A DNA stretch of 64,000 nt, from positions 3,833-67,832 of the forward strand of contig CAZNAD010000012.1 of assembly GCA_964571195.1 (NCBI GenBank), given 5' to 3'. A program made the position numbers and the translations under genes. The first letter of the stretch is position 1. Every line of letters begins with the position of its first letter. Of this stretch, positions 33,960 through 42,392 are shown in pieces. Origin of the DNA: PALSA-1006 sp964571195 (lineage in GTDB: Bacteria > Pseudomonadota > Gammaproteobacteria > Burkholderiales > Gallionellaceae). Under the pieces are notes generated by a model. That model was not told where the DNA came from. It did not search any database and was given only the letters and a program-made list of their open reading frames with translations.

Positions 33960-35076
33960 ATTGCGCGTTGTATTGTTGCGCCAGTTCGACACGTTTCAGA
34001 TAAGCCTCGCGTGCGATCTGCACATCTTCGAGGAAATAGGGCAGTTCTTTCAACAGCAGTGCCTGGGGGCCATCCACCAGCGCCTGCGGCGGTGCCGGGT
34101 GGAAATCGACCAGCACCATGTTTGCTCCGGCTAGCACACCTTGCGCGGTGACATGCATCACATCGAGGATGCCGTCCGGGGAGGCGGCTCGGGTGCCGAC
34201 CGAGTGTGAAGGATCGACACACACCGGCATACGCGTGAGCCGCTTCACCACCGGCACATGGGCGAAGTCGACCATGTTGCGGTGCGGATCGCCCATGTTG
34301 GTCTTCATGCCGCGCAACCCGAACACGACATTGCGATTGCCCTCGGAGGCAAGATACTCCGCCGCGTTCAGGGATTCGTCCAGAGTGATGCCGAAGCCGC
34401 GTTTGAGCAGCACCGGATATTCCTGCTGGCGCCCCACGATCTTGAGCAGCTCGAAATTCTGTGTGTTGCGCGTGCCGATCTGCAACATCACCCCGGTCGG
34501 GTTGCCCGCTTGCAACAGGGCTTCATTGATCTCGTGCAGATGCGATTCGTGGGTGATCTCCATGGCGATCACCTTGATGCCGTATTTGCCCGCCAGATCG
34601 AATACGAAGGGCAGACAGTTCTTGCCGTGCCCCTGGAAGGCATACGGGCTGGTGCGTGGCTTGTAGGCACCCATGCGGGTGCAGACCTGCCCGTTGTCGC
34701 GCAGCGCACGCAACATCAGCTCCACATGTTCGGCATTGTCGACCGCACACAGTCCGGCGAACACGTTGAGCGTGTCCTGGCCAAAGCGCACCCCGTTGTA
34801 GGTGAAGTGAGCCGCGCGGCTGTCGTCCTTGTGCCGTCCGAGGATGCGATAGTCCTGCGATACCCGCACCACCCGCTCGACACAGGGCAGGCTCTGCATG
34901 TCTTCGATCTCCAGCGTCTTGGTATTGCCGATGAGGTAGATCTCGGTCAGGATCTGTTCGGCACCGCGCTCCTTGTGCACACGTACCTGCACCCCCTGTA
35001 GTCCGGCCAGATGGTCCATCAGCCGTTGGTATTCGGCACTCTTCAGCTTTGCATCGGCATTCAATATCAGGATCAT
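33958..35076 (-). CDS. 3-deoxy-7-phosphoheptulonate (DAHP) synthase, class I beta
   Basis: A 372-aa enzyme joining phosphoenolpyruvate and erythrose-4-phosphate, the first step of the shikimate pathway. The N-terminal 85 residues form a small ferredoxin/ACT-like regulatory domain, characteristic of the I-beta subgroup. The TIM barrel follows, with CTRMGAYKPRTSPYAFQG, the KRGFG segment, and the metal-site motif VCVDPSHSVGTR. A GAGGA ribosome site precedes the ATG. It is downstream of slmA on the same strand, with a 24-bp gap. Confidence 0.92.
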   Translation of the reverse strand: MILILNADAKLKSAEYQRLMDHLAGLQGVQVRVHKERGAEQILTEIYLIGNTKTLEIEDMQSLPCVERVVRVSQDYRILGRHKDDSRAAHFTYNGVRFGQDTLNVFAGLCAVDNAEHVELMLRALRDNGQVCTRMGAYKPRTSPYAFQGHGKNCLPFVFDLAGKYGIKVIAMEITHESHLHEINEALLQAGNPTGVMLQIGTRNTQNFELLKIVGRQQEYPVLLKRGFGITLDESLNAAEYLASEGNRNVVFGLRGMKTNMGDPHRNMVDFAHVPVVKRLTRMPVCVDPSHSVGTRAASPDGILDVMHVTAQGVLAGANMVLVDFHPAPPQALVDGPQALLLKELPYFLEDVQIAREAYLKRVELAQQYNAQ

Positions 35077-35100
35077 TTGTGTATCCTCGGGTAGGTGGAA

Positions 35101-35682
35101 TTAACGGCCAGAAAGCAGTGCCCATTGTTGCGGCCATTGCGCCATCGGGTCGCGGGTGAAACCGCTCTTGCCGAACTGTTGCCAGCGGCCGATGACGTAA
35201 CACACCAGCAGGTTGGCCAGGGCACCCGTGTCGGTGTCGGCGGCCAGTTTACCCTGCGTGGTGGCGATGCGGAGCGATTGTTTGAGCGTGGTCTCGATGC
35301 GGTCGAGGAACTGGTTGATGCGCAATTGCAGGCGCTCGTTCTCGTTGACCAGCGCATCACCGATGAGCACACGGGTCATGCCACGGTTCTTCTGGGCAAA
35401 ACAGAGCAGCAGGGCGATGATGCCTTCCGCCTGTTTCAGGCCGTCATTCTCTTCCGCGCTGATCTTGTTGACCAGACCGAATACGGTTTGTTCGATGAAC
35501 TCGATCAGCCCCTCGAACATCTGTGCCTTGCTGGCGAAGTGGCGGTACAGCGCCGCTTCGGAGATATCCAGCTTCTCGGCCAGCGCGGCGGTGGTGATCT
35601 TTTCGCTCTTGGGTTGTTCCAGCATCTCGGCGACGGTCTGCAGGATCTGTAGTTTGCGTTCGCCCGGTTTTGCAGTAGCCAT
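35101..35682 (-). CDS. slmA: Nucleoid occlusion factor SlmA (TetR family)
   Basis: A 193-aa DNA-binding protein that blocks FtsZ assembly over the nucleoid. The TetR-type helix-turn-helix is ITTAALAEKLDISEAALYRHFASKAQMF (about 30-60). The C-terminal ligand-like domain includes CFAQKNRGMTRVLIGDALV, a segment typical of SlmA. The ATG at 35682 has AAGGAG just upstream; the TTG at 35697 would place that ribosome site inside the gene. It starts 11 bp after the HAD-family gene and is likely co-transcribed with it and argB. Confidence 0.93.
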   Translation of the reverse strand: MATAKPGERKLQILQTVAEMLEQPKSEKITTAALAEKLDISEAALYRHFASKAQMFEGLIEFIEQTVFGLVNKISAEENDGLKQAEGIIALLLCFAQKNRGMTRVLIGDALVNENERLQLRINQFLDRIETTLKQSLRIATTQGKLAADTDTGALANLLVCYVIGRWQQFGKSGFTRDPMAQWPQQWALLSGR

Positions 35683-35693
35683 ATTGTTCTCCT

Positions 35694-36344
35694 TCAATTC
35701 AGCCGCGCAAGGATACGCGGCAGTTCCAACACATCACCGATCTTCACGTCCACCCAACCCGGCGGACGGGGCGCGTTGCTCACCCACACCGTGCGCATCC
35801 CCAAGCGCTTGGCGGTGCGCAGGTTCTCCGCGCTGTCTTCCACCATCACGCACTGTCCGCGCTGCAGCCTGTGTTTGCGCATCAGTCGCGCAAAGCCCTG
35901 CCACTGCGGCTTGGGGCGGTAGCGCGCGTGTTCCAGCGCGAACACATCGTCGAACAGGTCGTCCACCTGTAGCAACTTCAGCACCGCGCGCACGTAATGC
36001 AGCGGTGCGTTGGAATACACCAGCTTCTTGCCCGGCAGCTGTTGCAGGGCGCGGCGCAAGCGCGGTTCGCGCAACACCATGCGGTGCAACTCGGGGAACT
36101 GGTGCGTGTGCCACAGGAAATGATCCGGGTCGGTGCCGTGATGTTTCATCAGTCCGCTCAGGGTCGCACCGTAGCGCAGCCAATAATCCTCGCGCAGGGC
36201 GTTCGCAGCCGCCTCGTCCAGTTGCAGGTGTTCCCGCAGATAGGCCGTCATGCTGCGGTTGATGTGCGGAAATATGTGCGGCGTCGCGTTATGCAACGTG
36301 TTGTCCAAATCGAAAATCCAGACGCGCTCGTTCACTTGCTCCAC
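35694..36344 (-). CDS. HAD-family pyrimidine 5'-nucleotidase-like phosphatase
   Basis: A 216-aa HAD hydrolase of the Sdt1/Phm8 pyrimidine-5'-nucleotidase group. Motif I is FDLDNTLHNA, motif II YSNAP, motif III KPQWQGF and motif IV VEDSAENL. The helical cap (about 20-95) includes YWLRYGATLSGLMKHH, typical of this subgroup. The start is GTG (36344 or the second GTG at 36335). It lies between argB and slmA on the same strand, as seen in other betaproteobacteria. The substrate is inferred from family only. Confidence 0.88.
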   Translation of the reverse strand: MEQVNERVWIFDLDNTLHNATPHIFPHINRSMTAYLREHLQLDEAAANALREDYWLRYGATLSGLMKHHGTDPDHFLWHTHQFPELHRMVLREPRLRRALQQLPGKKLVYSNAPLHYVRAVLKLLQVDDLFDDVFALEHARYRPKPQWQGFARLMRKHRLQRGQCVMVEDSAENLRTAKRLGMRTVWVSNAPRPPGWVDVKIGDVLELPRILARLN

Positions 36345-36353
36345 TCCATCCGT

Positions 36354-36394
36354 ATCCTTCGATACGGGGCTGCGCCCCCACTCAGGACGAACGG
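36354..36394. repeat. Dispersed repeat family 'CTTCGATAC...AGGACGAACGG', copy 1
   Basis: ATCCTTCGATAC and CTCAGGACGAACGG flank a short hairpin (GGGGC TGCG CCCC). The same flanks around a different hairpin occur at 45992-46035. It occupies the gap between argB and the HAD gene. Confidence 0.7.
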
Positions 36395-36408
36395 CTTGAT
36401 AGTCTTCA

Positions 36409-37293
36409 TCACTTGCTCTTGATCAGCGTGCCGACCCCTTCGTCGGTCAGGATCTCCAGCAGCAGCGCGTGTTCCACGCGCCCGTCGATGATGTGCACCG
36501 AACGCACGCCGCCGCGTGCCGCATCCAGTGCCGAGCCGATCTTGGGCAACATGCCGCCGGACAATGTGCCGTCCGCCACCAGATCGTCGATCTGCTTGGG
36601 GGTGAGGCCGGTGAGCAGGTTGCCGGCCTTATCCAGTACGCCCGGCGTGTTGGTCAGCAGCACCAGCTTCTCCGCGCCCAATACCTCGGCCAGTTTGCCC
36701 GCCACCACGTCGGCGTTGATGTTCAAGGTCTCGCCGTCGGGCGATACGCCGATCGGCGCGATGACCGGGATGAAGTCGCCCGAATCAAGGAAAGTGATGA
36801 TCGCCGGGTCGATCTTATTGATGTCGCCGACCAGGCCGATGTCCAGCATCGTGCCCGGCTCTTTGTCGCTTTCCAGCAGCAGCTTCACGGCGCGGATAAA
36901 GCCACCGTCCTGTCCGGTCAGACCGACCGCCTTGCCGCCGTAGCGGTTGATCAGGTTGACGATGTCCTTGTTGACCTTACCCAGCACCATCTCGACCACG
37001 TCCATGGTCTCTTCGTCGGTGACGCGCATGCCCTGGATAAACTCGCCCTTCTTGCCGACTTTCTGCAACAAGTCGTTGATCTGCGGGCCGCCGCCATGCA
37101 CCACCACCGGATTCATCCCCACCAGCTTGAGCAACACCACATCGCGCGCGAAACCTTCTTGCAACTTGGGATCGGTCATGGCGTTGCCGCCGTATTTGAT
37201 GACAATGGTCTTGTCGAAGAAGCGCTGGATATAGGGCAGCGCTTCGGACAGGGTGTGGGCTTTCTGGGCGGCGGTGGCGGCGGTTAATGGCAT
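36409..37293 (-). CDS. argB: Acetylglutamate kinase
   Basis: A 294-aa amino-acid kinase that phosphorylates N-acetylglutamate in arginine biosynthesis. The start of the fold is KTIVIKYGGNAM, then VVLLKLVGMNPVVVHGGGPQI, and near the C-terminus the glycine-rich SGGMLPKIGSALDAA and HIIDGRVEHALLLE. The ATG at 37293 (MPLTAATAAQKA) has a GAAGGA ribosome site; the in-frame upstream stretch to 37338 is not family-like. No other arg genes are in the window. Confidence 0.96.
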   Translation of the reverse strand: MPLTAATAAQKAHTLSEALPYIQRFFDKTIVIKYGGNAMTDPKLQEGFARDVVLLKLVGMNPVVVHGGGPQINDLLQKVGKKGEFIQGMRVTDEETMDVVEMVLGKVNKDIVNLINRYGGKAVGLTGQDGGFIRAVKLLLESDKEPGTMLDIGLVGDINKIDPAIITFLDSGDFIPVIAPIGVSPDGETLNINADVVAGKLAEVLGAEKLVLLTNTPGVLDKAGNLLTGLTPKQIDDLVADGTLSGGMLPKIGSALDAARGGVRSVHIIDGRVEHALLLEILTDEGVGTLIKSK

Positions 37294-37357
37294 GGGGCTA
37301 TCCTTCGGAAAAGTGCCGCGCATTCTACAACAGATCAATTCTTTTCCGTCACCGCAA

Positions 37358-37391
37358 AATAAAACAGGCGGCTTTCAGCCGCCTGTTTTGA
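37358..37391 (-). terminator. Rho-independent terminator of the hsp20 gene
   Basis: AAAACAGGCGGCT and AGCCGCCTGTTTT form a perfect stem around TTC. It lies 14 bp beyond the hsp20 stop and just upstream of argB. Confidence 0.93.
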
Positions 37392-37404
37392 GCGAAGTCT
37401 GCAC

Positions 37405-37827
37405 TTACTGGATGGTGATGCGCTTGGAGCTGACCGCCACTTTTTTCGGCAAGCTCAATTCCAGCACGCCATCGTTATATTTGGCGACAGCGCCGCTCTC
37501 GTCCACATCCTGAGCCAGCGTGAACGCCCGCGATACTTTGCCGTAATAACGTTCGCTGCGCAGTAGCTTTTCGCCGTCTTTCACTTCTTTCTCGTTGCGT
37601 ATCTCGGCGCTGATGGCGACCTGATTGCCGTCGATGGTGACGTGGATGTCCTCTTTGCGGACGCCGGGTATCTCGGCATGGACGGTATAAGCCTTCTCGT
37701 TCTCTTTGACATCCATCTTGATCTGGATATCGGACTGCCCTTCCATGCGTACCGGGCGCATGAGGAAGCCCCGGAACAGATCGTCAAAGGCATCATCGAC
37801 TGGGTTATAACGGGTAACGTTTGCCAT
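37405..37827 (-). CDS. Small heat-shock protein, Hsp20/alpha-crystallin family
   Basis: A 140-aa ATP-independent holdase chaperone. The alpha-crystallin domain spans about 38-130, with YTVHAEIPGVRKEDIHVTI and the closing motif NDGVLELSLPKK. The C-terminal anchor is RITIQ, a variant of the usual IxI/V that joins dimers into oligomers. The ATG at 37827 has GGAGG eight bases upstream. A sigma-32-type promoter at 37875-37903 and a dedicated terminator make it a monocistronic heat-shock gene. Confidence 0.95.
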   Translation of the reverse strand: MANVTRYNPVDDAFDDLFRGFLMRPVRMEGQSDIQIKMDVKENEKAYTVHAEIPGVRKEDIHVTIDGNQVAISAEIRNEKEVKDGEKLLRSERYYGKVSRAFTLAQDVDESGAVAKYNDGVLELSLPKKVAVSSKRITIQ

Positions 37828-37874
37828 AATGTCCTCCAATTGGTGAGCGGGGAACGGATGTTCCCTCTGCCGCT

Positions 37875-37903
37875 AAATTAGGGACGGCCCGGCGGATTTC
37901 AAG
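37875..37903 (-). promoter_or_regulatory. Sigma-32 (RpoH) heat-shock promoter of hsp20
   Basis: On the minus strand, CTTGAAA (37897-37903) is followed after 13 bp by CCCTAATTT (37875-37883). This is close to the sigma-32 consensus CTTGAAA-N(11-16)-CCCCATnT. The -10 lies 48 bp upstream of the hsp20 start codon. Confidence 0.75.
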
Positions 37904-37908
37904 ACGGT

Positions 37909-38388
37909 TTAGCGGTGGTCGTACACTGCGCCGGGTTGCACATGTTTGTAGCTCAGCGCCATCTTTTTTACGCTCGCCTCGAGCGCAATGGTTTGCCTGC
38001 GCCGATTGGCATATTCGACCTCTACATTGACCGGGATGCGCTCGCCGACGTTGAGTTCGTGCTGCAAACCCGCCATCACCAGAAACAACCGGTCCGAACC
38101 GAACGCGGTGGTGCGGTGTGCCGGCAGCCGCAGATGATCGACCACTTTGGCCGCCATTTTGCCGCCCCGCCGGGAGACACTGTGTATCTCCACCCTTTTT
38201 GCGGCCGGGCTGCTGACCGACAACAACGTCGCCGCTTTGACGGTGCTGATGTTCATTTCCAGCGTTGCCGAATCCTGCCCCGGCACACTTTCACCCACCC
38301 ACACCTTGTCGATCATCACATCGTTCGGGCCGGCCCAGACGTCGGCGCACAGGCCCAGCAGCAGGATGAACAGCCAGCGCGTGCGCAT
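37909..38388 (-). CDS. PCu(A)C-like copper chaperone paralogue, metal site degenerate
   Basis: A 159-aa exported protein (signal MRTRWLFILLLGLCADVWA) with the PCu(A)C cupredoxin-like fold. It aligns to its upstream neighbour along the whole length (EIHSVSRRGGKM against EIHSMVHENGMM). Of the four copper ligands in the family pattern H-x10-M-x21-H-x-M, only H69 remains. The other positions are Ala80, Phe and Val in the GSDRLFLVM segment. It begins 1 bp after the canonical PCu(A)C gene. It may have lost copper binding, or act as a partner or scaffold. Confidence 0.82.
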   Translation of the reverse strand: MRTRWLFILLLGLCADVWAGPNDVMIDKVWVGESVPGQDSATLEMNISTVKAATLLSVSSPAAKRVEIHSVSRRGGKMAAKVVDHLRLPAHRTTAFGSDRLFLVMAGLQHELNVGERIPVNVEVEYANRRRQTIALEASVKKMALSYKHVQPGAVYDHR

Positions 38389-38389
38389 T

Positions 38390-38848
38390 TTAGTGGTGCA
38401 TATGCATGTGGTCGTGGGACTCGGTCAGCGGCTTGACCTCGGCATTCACCTCGATCTTTTCCTGGCGTTTGTCGGCGAATTGCACGGTCACGGTCAGTGC
38501 CACACGGTCGCCCGCATTCAGCGGTTTTTTCAGGCCGATGAGCATGAGGTGATTGCCGTCGCTACCCAACGCCACTTCCTGTTTGGCTTTGAGCGGCAGG
38601 GCATCCAGCGCGCGCATCTTCATCATGCCGTTCTCGTGCACCATGCTGTGTATCTCCGCGCTGGCGGAGGCGGGGCTGCTCACCGCGACGATGCTTGCGT
38701 CCTTGCGGCTGGTGATCTGCATGGACACGGCGGCACTGTCCTGCCCCGGTGCGGTCGCCCTGGCCCAGGCCGAATTCACCGACACTTCGCCCGCATGGGA
38801 CTGTCCCGCCATCAAACACAACATCATCGCCAGATAAAATCGTTTCAT
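38390..38848 (-). CDS. PCu(A)C periplasmic copper chaperone
   Basis: A 152-aa exported copper(I) chaperone with the signal MKRFYLAMMLCLMAGQSHA. The metal motif is complete: H67, M78, H100 and M102 fit H-x10-M-x21-H-x-M exactly. A His/Met-rich tail (SHDHMHMHH) adds further possible ligands. Such proteins deliver copper to cytochrome oxidase CuA or to uptake systems. The ATG at 38848 gives a proper signal peptide, whereas an earlier start would add 11 residues. It lies between a TonB copper receptor and a degenerate paralogue, with a terminator hairpin in front of it. Confidence 0.92.
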   Translation of the reverse strand: MKRFYLAMMLCLMAGQSHAGEVSVNSAWARATAPGQDSAAVSMQITSRKDASIVAVSSPASASAEIHSMVHENGMMKMRALDALPLKAKQEVALGSDGNHLMLIGLKKPLNAGDRVALTVTVQFADKRQEKIEVNAEVKPLTESHDHMHMHH

Positions 38849-38870
38849 TCCGTATTCCCCAAAAGTAAAA

Positions 38871-38898
38871 ATGCGCCACATCCCGCGATGCGGCGCAT
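38871..38898 (-). terminator. Terminator/attenuator between the copper receptor and PCu(A)C genes
   Basis: On the minus strand, ATGCGCCGCAT (38898-38888) and ATGTGGCGCAT (38881-38871) form an 11-bp stem with one G-U pair around CGCGGG, followed by TTTTACTTTT. It sits 20 bp past the receptor stop, so the chaperones are either read-through products or have their own start. Confidence 0.8.
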
Positions 38899-38917
38899 CA
38901 TTCTAGCCTAGTCGAAC

Positions 38918-40939
38918 TTAGAATTCGACGTTCGCTTTCACCCAGATGTTGCGTCCCATCTCATTCACACGTGTGGTCTGAGTGTAGCCAGTGACCGCAG
39001 TGCCCGCTCTGGAGAGATGTTCGGCATAAACCTTGTTGAAAACGTTGTCGATACCCGCGGTCAGCTTGGTCATCTTCGACGCGCGCCAACCGCCATTCAC
39101 CGCCAGAGTGGCGAAGCCGCCTGTGCCACTGATATCGCGTCCGGCGATATTGCCCTGATTGGCGACATAACGGTCCTGATCGGCGACGGCACGCAGCAGA
39201 GCGCCATACGACCAAGTCTTGTCATCGTAGGTGGCACCCACCCGGACTTCCAGCGGAGACATCTGCGCCAGCGGGGTACCGTCGGTATCGTTGTCACCGC
39301 GCACCATGGACAGGTTGCCGTCCAGCTTCAAAGTCTCGGACAGTTGTTTCACCAGAGAGGCCTCCAGACCATAGGTGGTCGCATTCACATTACGTGTGAT
39401 GCTGACCGTAGACATACCCTTGGTGACATTCGACTGGATCAGGTTGTAATCGGTGATCTTGTTGTAGAACGCCGATACCGAGCCGGACAGTCCGCCATCC
39501 GCGAAATTTATCCCGGCATCCAGTTGAGTAGTCTTTTCTGGATTGGTGTTGAAAGCACTGGCCGTTGATGTGCTCTCGAAAGAGAACAGCTCCCAATAAT
39601 CCGGGGCGCGGCTGGTTTGTCCCAAACCGACGAACAGGGTCGAGGCGGCCAGATCGTTTTCGTAACGCACGAAGCCGCTGCTTAGGGTCTCGCTGCGGGT
39701 CAGATTCTTGGTCGGATTGGTCACCGACATCATGCCGCGCGACACGGTGGCGCGGTTGTCTTCCGCCGCCCAGTTGTCAACGCGCAGACCGCCGATGATA
39801 CGGCTGCGTTCCGAGGTCTGCTGGTTCACTTCGCCGAATACGCCGGTGTTGCGGAAGGCTGCATCCTGTACCCGCGCCTGGAGTGTGTAATCTCCCATGT
39901 AGCCGGGAGCCGCACCGGTGCGGCCAGTGTGGATGTTGTTCTGCATATCGACGCCCAGTTTCACCTTGGTGGCTTCGCCCAGTGCCAGGCCTGCCGCGAC
40001 ACGTCCGCCGGTGGTCTTACGATCCGGGTTCATGGCGGCCATCATGCTGGAGCGGCTACCCGAACGCAGGCTGTAGACATCCATCACGTGATCGACATAG
40101 TTGTAGAAATATTGCGCTTCGACGGATTCGAACAAAGGAGAGATTTTTTTCTTGTCGAATTTGATGCCGTAGTTGTCGCGCGCGAATTTGGAGCCGTCAA
40201 CCGAGCGGTCGGCATACGCCGCCTGACCATCACTTTTTGCCAGAGTCAGTTCCAGCCGGGTGTTATCGTCCGGTGTCCAGCCCAGCGCAGAGTTGAAGCT
40301 CCAGCGGTTGTAGGAGGAGTGTACGCTGACACCGTTACCGTCGGTATAGTCGTCAGCTGCCGAACGGGTAGCACCCGCACGCAGATAAGCACTTTCCGAA
40401 GCCACTCGTGCTTCGGCGACTTCATCGTTGCGTCCGAAGCTACCGGCTGTCAGTGCGGCGTTCCCTTTTGTTCCGGCTTCCCGCTTGAGGTCATGCTCAA
40501 ACAGCACGGTGGCCGAAGAGGCTCCTGCGCCGTGCACTACGCTTTGTGGGCCTTTCAGCACTGTGATGCGGTCGTAAGCTGCGGGAAACACATAAGCGGT
40601 CGGGGGGTCCATGCGCCCGCCGCAACCGCCGAAGATCTGCTCGCCGTCCAGCAACACATTGAGGCGTGAACCGGCCATACCACGGAACACCGGGTCGCCA
40701 TCGGTGCCGCCTTTGCGGATCACCGAGAAACCGGGGATGGTTTTCAGGTAGTCTGCGCCGTCATGTGCGGGCACTGGCTGGCGCGGCGCTTTGGGGTCGG
40801 TGGTCACCGTCAGCGGCGCAGTGTTGTGTGGTGCAGTCACCACCACTTCGTCGATGACCAGATTCTGGTCTGCCGCATAACTTAACGGGCTGAATGCCAA
40901 GGCAACAGCGACTACGCTGGTTCTTAATTTGAATGACAA
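38918..40939 (-). CDS. TonB-dependent copper receptor (OprC/NosA family)
   Basis: A 673-aa outer-membrane receptor with a signal peptide (MSFKLRTSVVAVALAFSPLSYA), a TonB box-like VIDEVVVTAP near residue 29, a plug domain (about 50-165) and a 22-strand barrel ending in KANVEF. The plug contains GGCGGRMDPPTAYVFP (about 104-119), a hallmark of copper receptors such as OprC and NosA. Met-rich surface loops (SSMMAAMNPDR) fit copper capture. It is followed by two PCu(A)C chaperones and is divergent from a RegB/RegA pair. Confidence 0.92.
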   Translation of the reverse strand: MSFKLRTSVVAVALAFSPLSYAADQNLVIDEVVVTAPHNTAPLTVTTDPKAPRQPVPAHDGADYLKTIPGFSVIRKGGTDGDPVFRGMAGSRLNVLLDGEQIFGGCGGRMDPPTAYVFPAAYDRITVLKGPQSVVHGAGASSATVLFEHDLKREAGTKGNAALTAGSFGRNDEVAEARVASESAYLRAGATRSAADDYTDGNGVSVHSSYNRWSFNSALGWTPDDNTRLELTLAKSDGQAAYADRSVDGSKFARDNYGIKFDKKKISPLFESVEAQYFYNYVDHVMDVYSLRSGSRSSMMAAMNPDRKTTGGRVAAGLALGEATKVKLGVDMQNNIHTGRTGAAPGYMGDYTLQARVQDAAFRNTGVFGEVNQQTSERSRIIGGLRVDNWAAEDNRATVSRGMMSVTNPTKNLTRSETLSSGFVRYENDLAASTLFVGLGQTSRAPDYWELFSFESTSTASAFNTNPEKTTQLDAGINFADGGLSGSVSAFYNKITDYNLIQSNVTKGMSTVSITRNVNATTYGLEASLVKQLSETLKLDGNLSMVRGDNDTDGTPLAQMSPLEVRVGATYDDKTWSYGALLRAVADQDRYVANQGNIAGRDISGTGGFATLAVNGGWRASKMTKLTAGIDNVFNKVYAEHLSRAGTAVTGYTQTTRVNEMGRNIWVKANVEF

Positions 40940-41066
40940 GATGATCTCCTGAGGGAATTAATGACGAAATCTCAAAGTGGCGCGCATTCTAATGAAAACG
41001 AAATGGCGGGGTCTGCGGCATTTTGTCGCACCCCCGGGCGAGTGCGATATCGGTAAAATCGTCACC

Positions 41067-42392
41067 ATGACACCCTCCCTGTTCTCCGCCCAGACCGGCC
41101 ACAGCCAGCTGCAACGACTTATCACGCTCCGCGCCATGGCGGTGTTCGCACAGTGCGCCACACTGGCACTGGTACGTTATTTTCTGGAGATGCAGTTGTC
41201 GTGGTTGCCGATGCTGGTGACCATCGCGTTGCTGGCGACGCTCAACCTGCTGTCGTGGCTGCGCCTGCGTGCCGAGCGTCCGGTCGGCAATATGGAACTG
41301 TTCGCGCAATTGTGCATCGACGTGCTGGCGCTTTCCGCCCTGCTCTATTACGCGGGTGGTTCGACCAATCCTTTTGTTTCGCTGTATTTATTGCCGCTGG
41401 TGATCGCTGCCGCCACGCTGCCGCAGCGTTACACCTGGGCGATGGCTTTGTTCACTACGGCCTGTTACACCGTGCTGATGAAGTATTACCTGCCATTGCC
41501 CAGCCTGTCCGCAACGGGGGCGGGCGGAGAGATGGCCGACATGGCCGGGCACGACCATATGCAAATGCAACATGCCATGCCGCAGGACGATGCCTTCAAC
41601 ATGCACGTCATCGGCATGTGGCTGGGCTTCGTCATCAGTGCGCTGGTGGTTGCTTATTTTGTGGTGCAGATGGCGAACGCCGTGCGCAAGCGCGACGAAA
41701 AACTGTCGCGCATCCGCGAGGAGACCCTGCGTAACGAACGCATCGTTGCTCTCGGTATGCAGGCCGCCAGCGCCGCACACGAAATGGGCACCCCGCTGTC
41801 CACCCTGTCGGTGGTGATCGGCGAGTTGCAGCATGAGACGCAAGCTCTGCCGGAATGGCGCGAAAATCTCGCCATCCTGGACGGACAGGTGCGCAACTGC
41901 AAACGCATCCTCGACAAGTTGCTGGCCAATGCGCAGGATGACCGGCCACAGATCCCGCAATCGCTGGAAGCATTCGTTGTTGATACGCTGGATGAGTGGC
42001 AATTGCTGCGGCCGGAAGTGCAGCACCACTATACTTCCTCCGGCACACAACCCGCGCCGCAATTACGCATCGACCCCGCGCTACGGGCAGCGTTGTTGAA
42101 TCTGCTCAACAATGCCGCCGACGTCTCGCCGCAGGAGATCGACATCCATGTGCGCTGGGATGAACAGACGTTTACATTTGAGATACACGATCACGGGCAC
42201 GGACTCACGCCCGAAGCGGTGGAGAATGCCGGTTCGGCTTTTTTCACCACCAAAGAAGAAGGGCGCGGGTTGGGGTTGTTCCTTGCCAACGCCACCATCG
42301 AACAACTGGGCGGCAAGGTGCGCCTGTTCAATCGCGAAGGGGGCGGCGCTACGACCGAAGTCGTATTGCCGCTCAAGGGAAAAACAACATGA
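41067..42392 (+). CDS. regB: RegB/PrrB-type redox-sensing histidine kinase
   Basis: A 441-aa membrane histidine kinase with six N-terminal helices (about 20-205). The quinone-site signature GGSTNPF is at 97-103. The phosphoacceptor H238 is in AAHEMGTPLSTL, and the redox-active cysteine position of RegB is kept at C278 (VRNCKRIL). ATP-binding motifs follow (LLNNAAD, GRGLGLFLA). A loop at about 156-180 is rich in Met and His (HDHMQMQHAM). ATG 41067 is preferred to an upstream start at 40977. RegB-type kinases tune gene expression to respiratory redox state. The stop overlaps the regulator gene (ATGA). Confidence 0.88.
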   Translation: MTPSLFSAQTGHSQLQRLITLRAMAVFAQCATLALVRYFLEMQLSWLPMLVTIALLATLNLLSWLRLRAERPVGNMELFAQLCIDVLALSALLYYAGGSTNPFVSLYLLPLVIAAATLPQRYTWAMALFTTACYTVLMKYYLPLPSLSATGAGGEMADMAGHDHMQMQHAMPQDDAFNMHVIGMWLGFVISALVVAYFVVQMANAVRKRDEKLSRIREETLRNERIVALGMQAASAAHEMGTPLSTLSVVIGELQHETQALPEWRENLAILDGQVRNCKRILDKLLANAQDDRPQIPQSLEAFVVDTLDEWQLLRPEVQHHYTSSGTQPAPQLRIDPALRAALLNLLNNAADVSPQEIDIHVRWDEQTFTFEIHDHGHGLTPEAVENAGSAFFTTKEEGRGLGLFLANATIEQLGGKVRLFNREGGGATTEVVLPLKGKTT

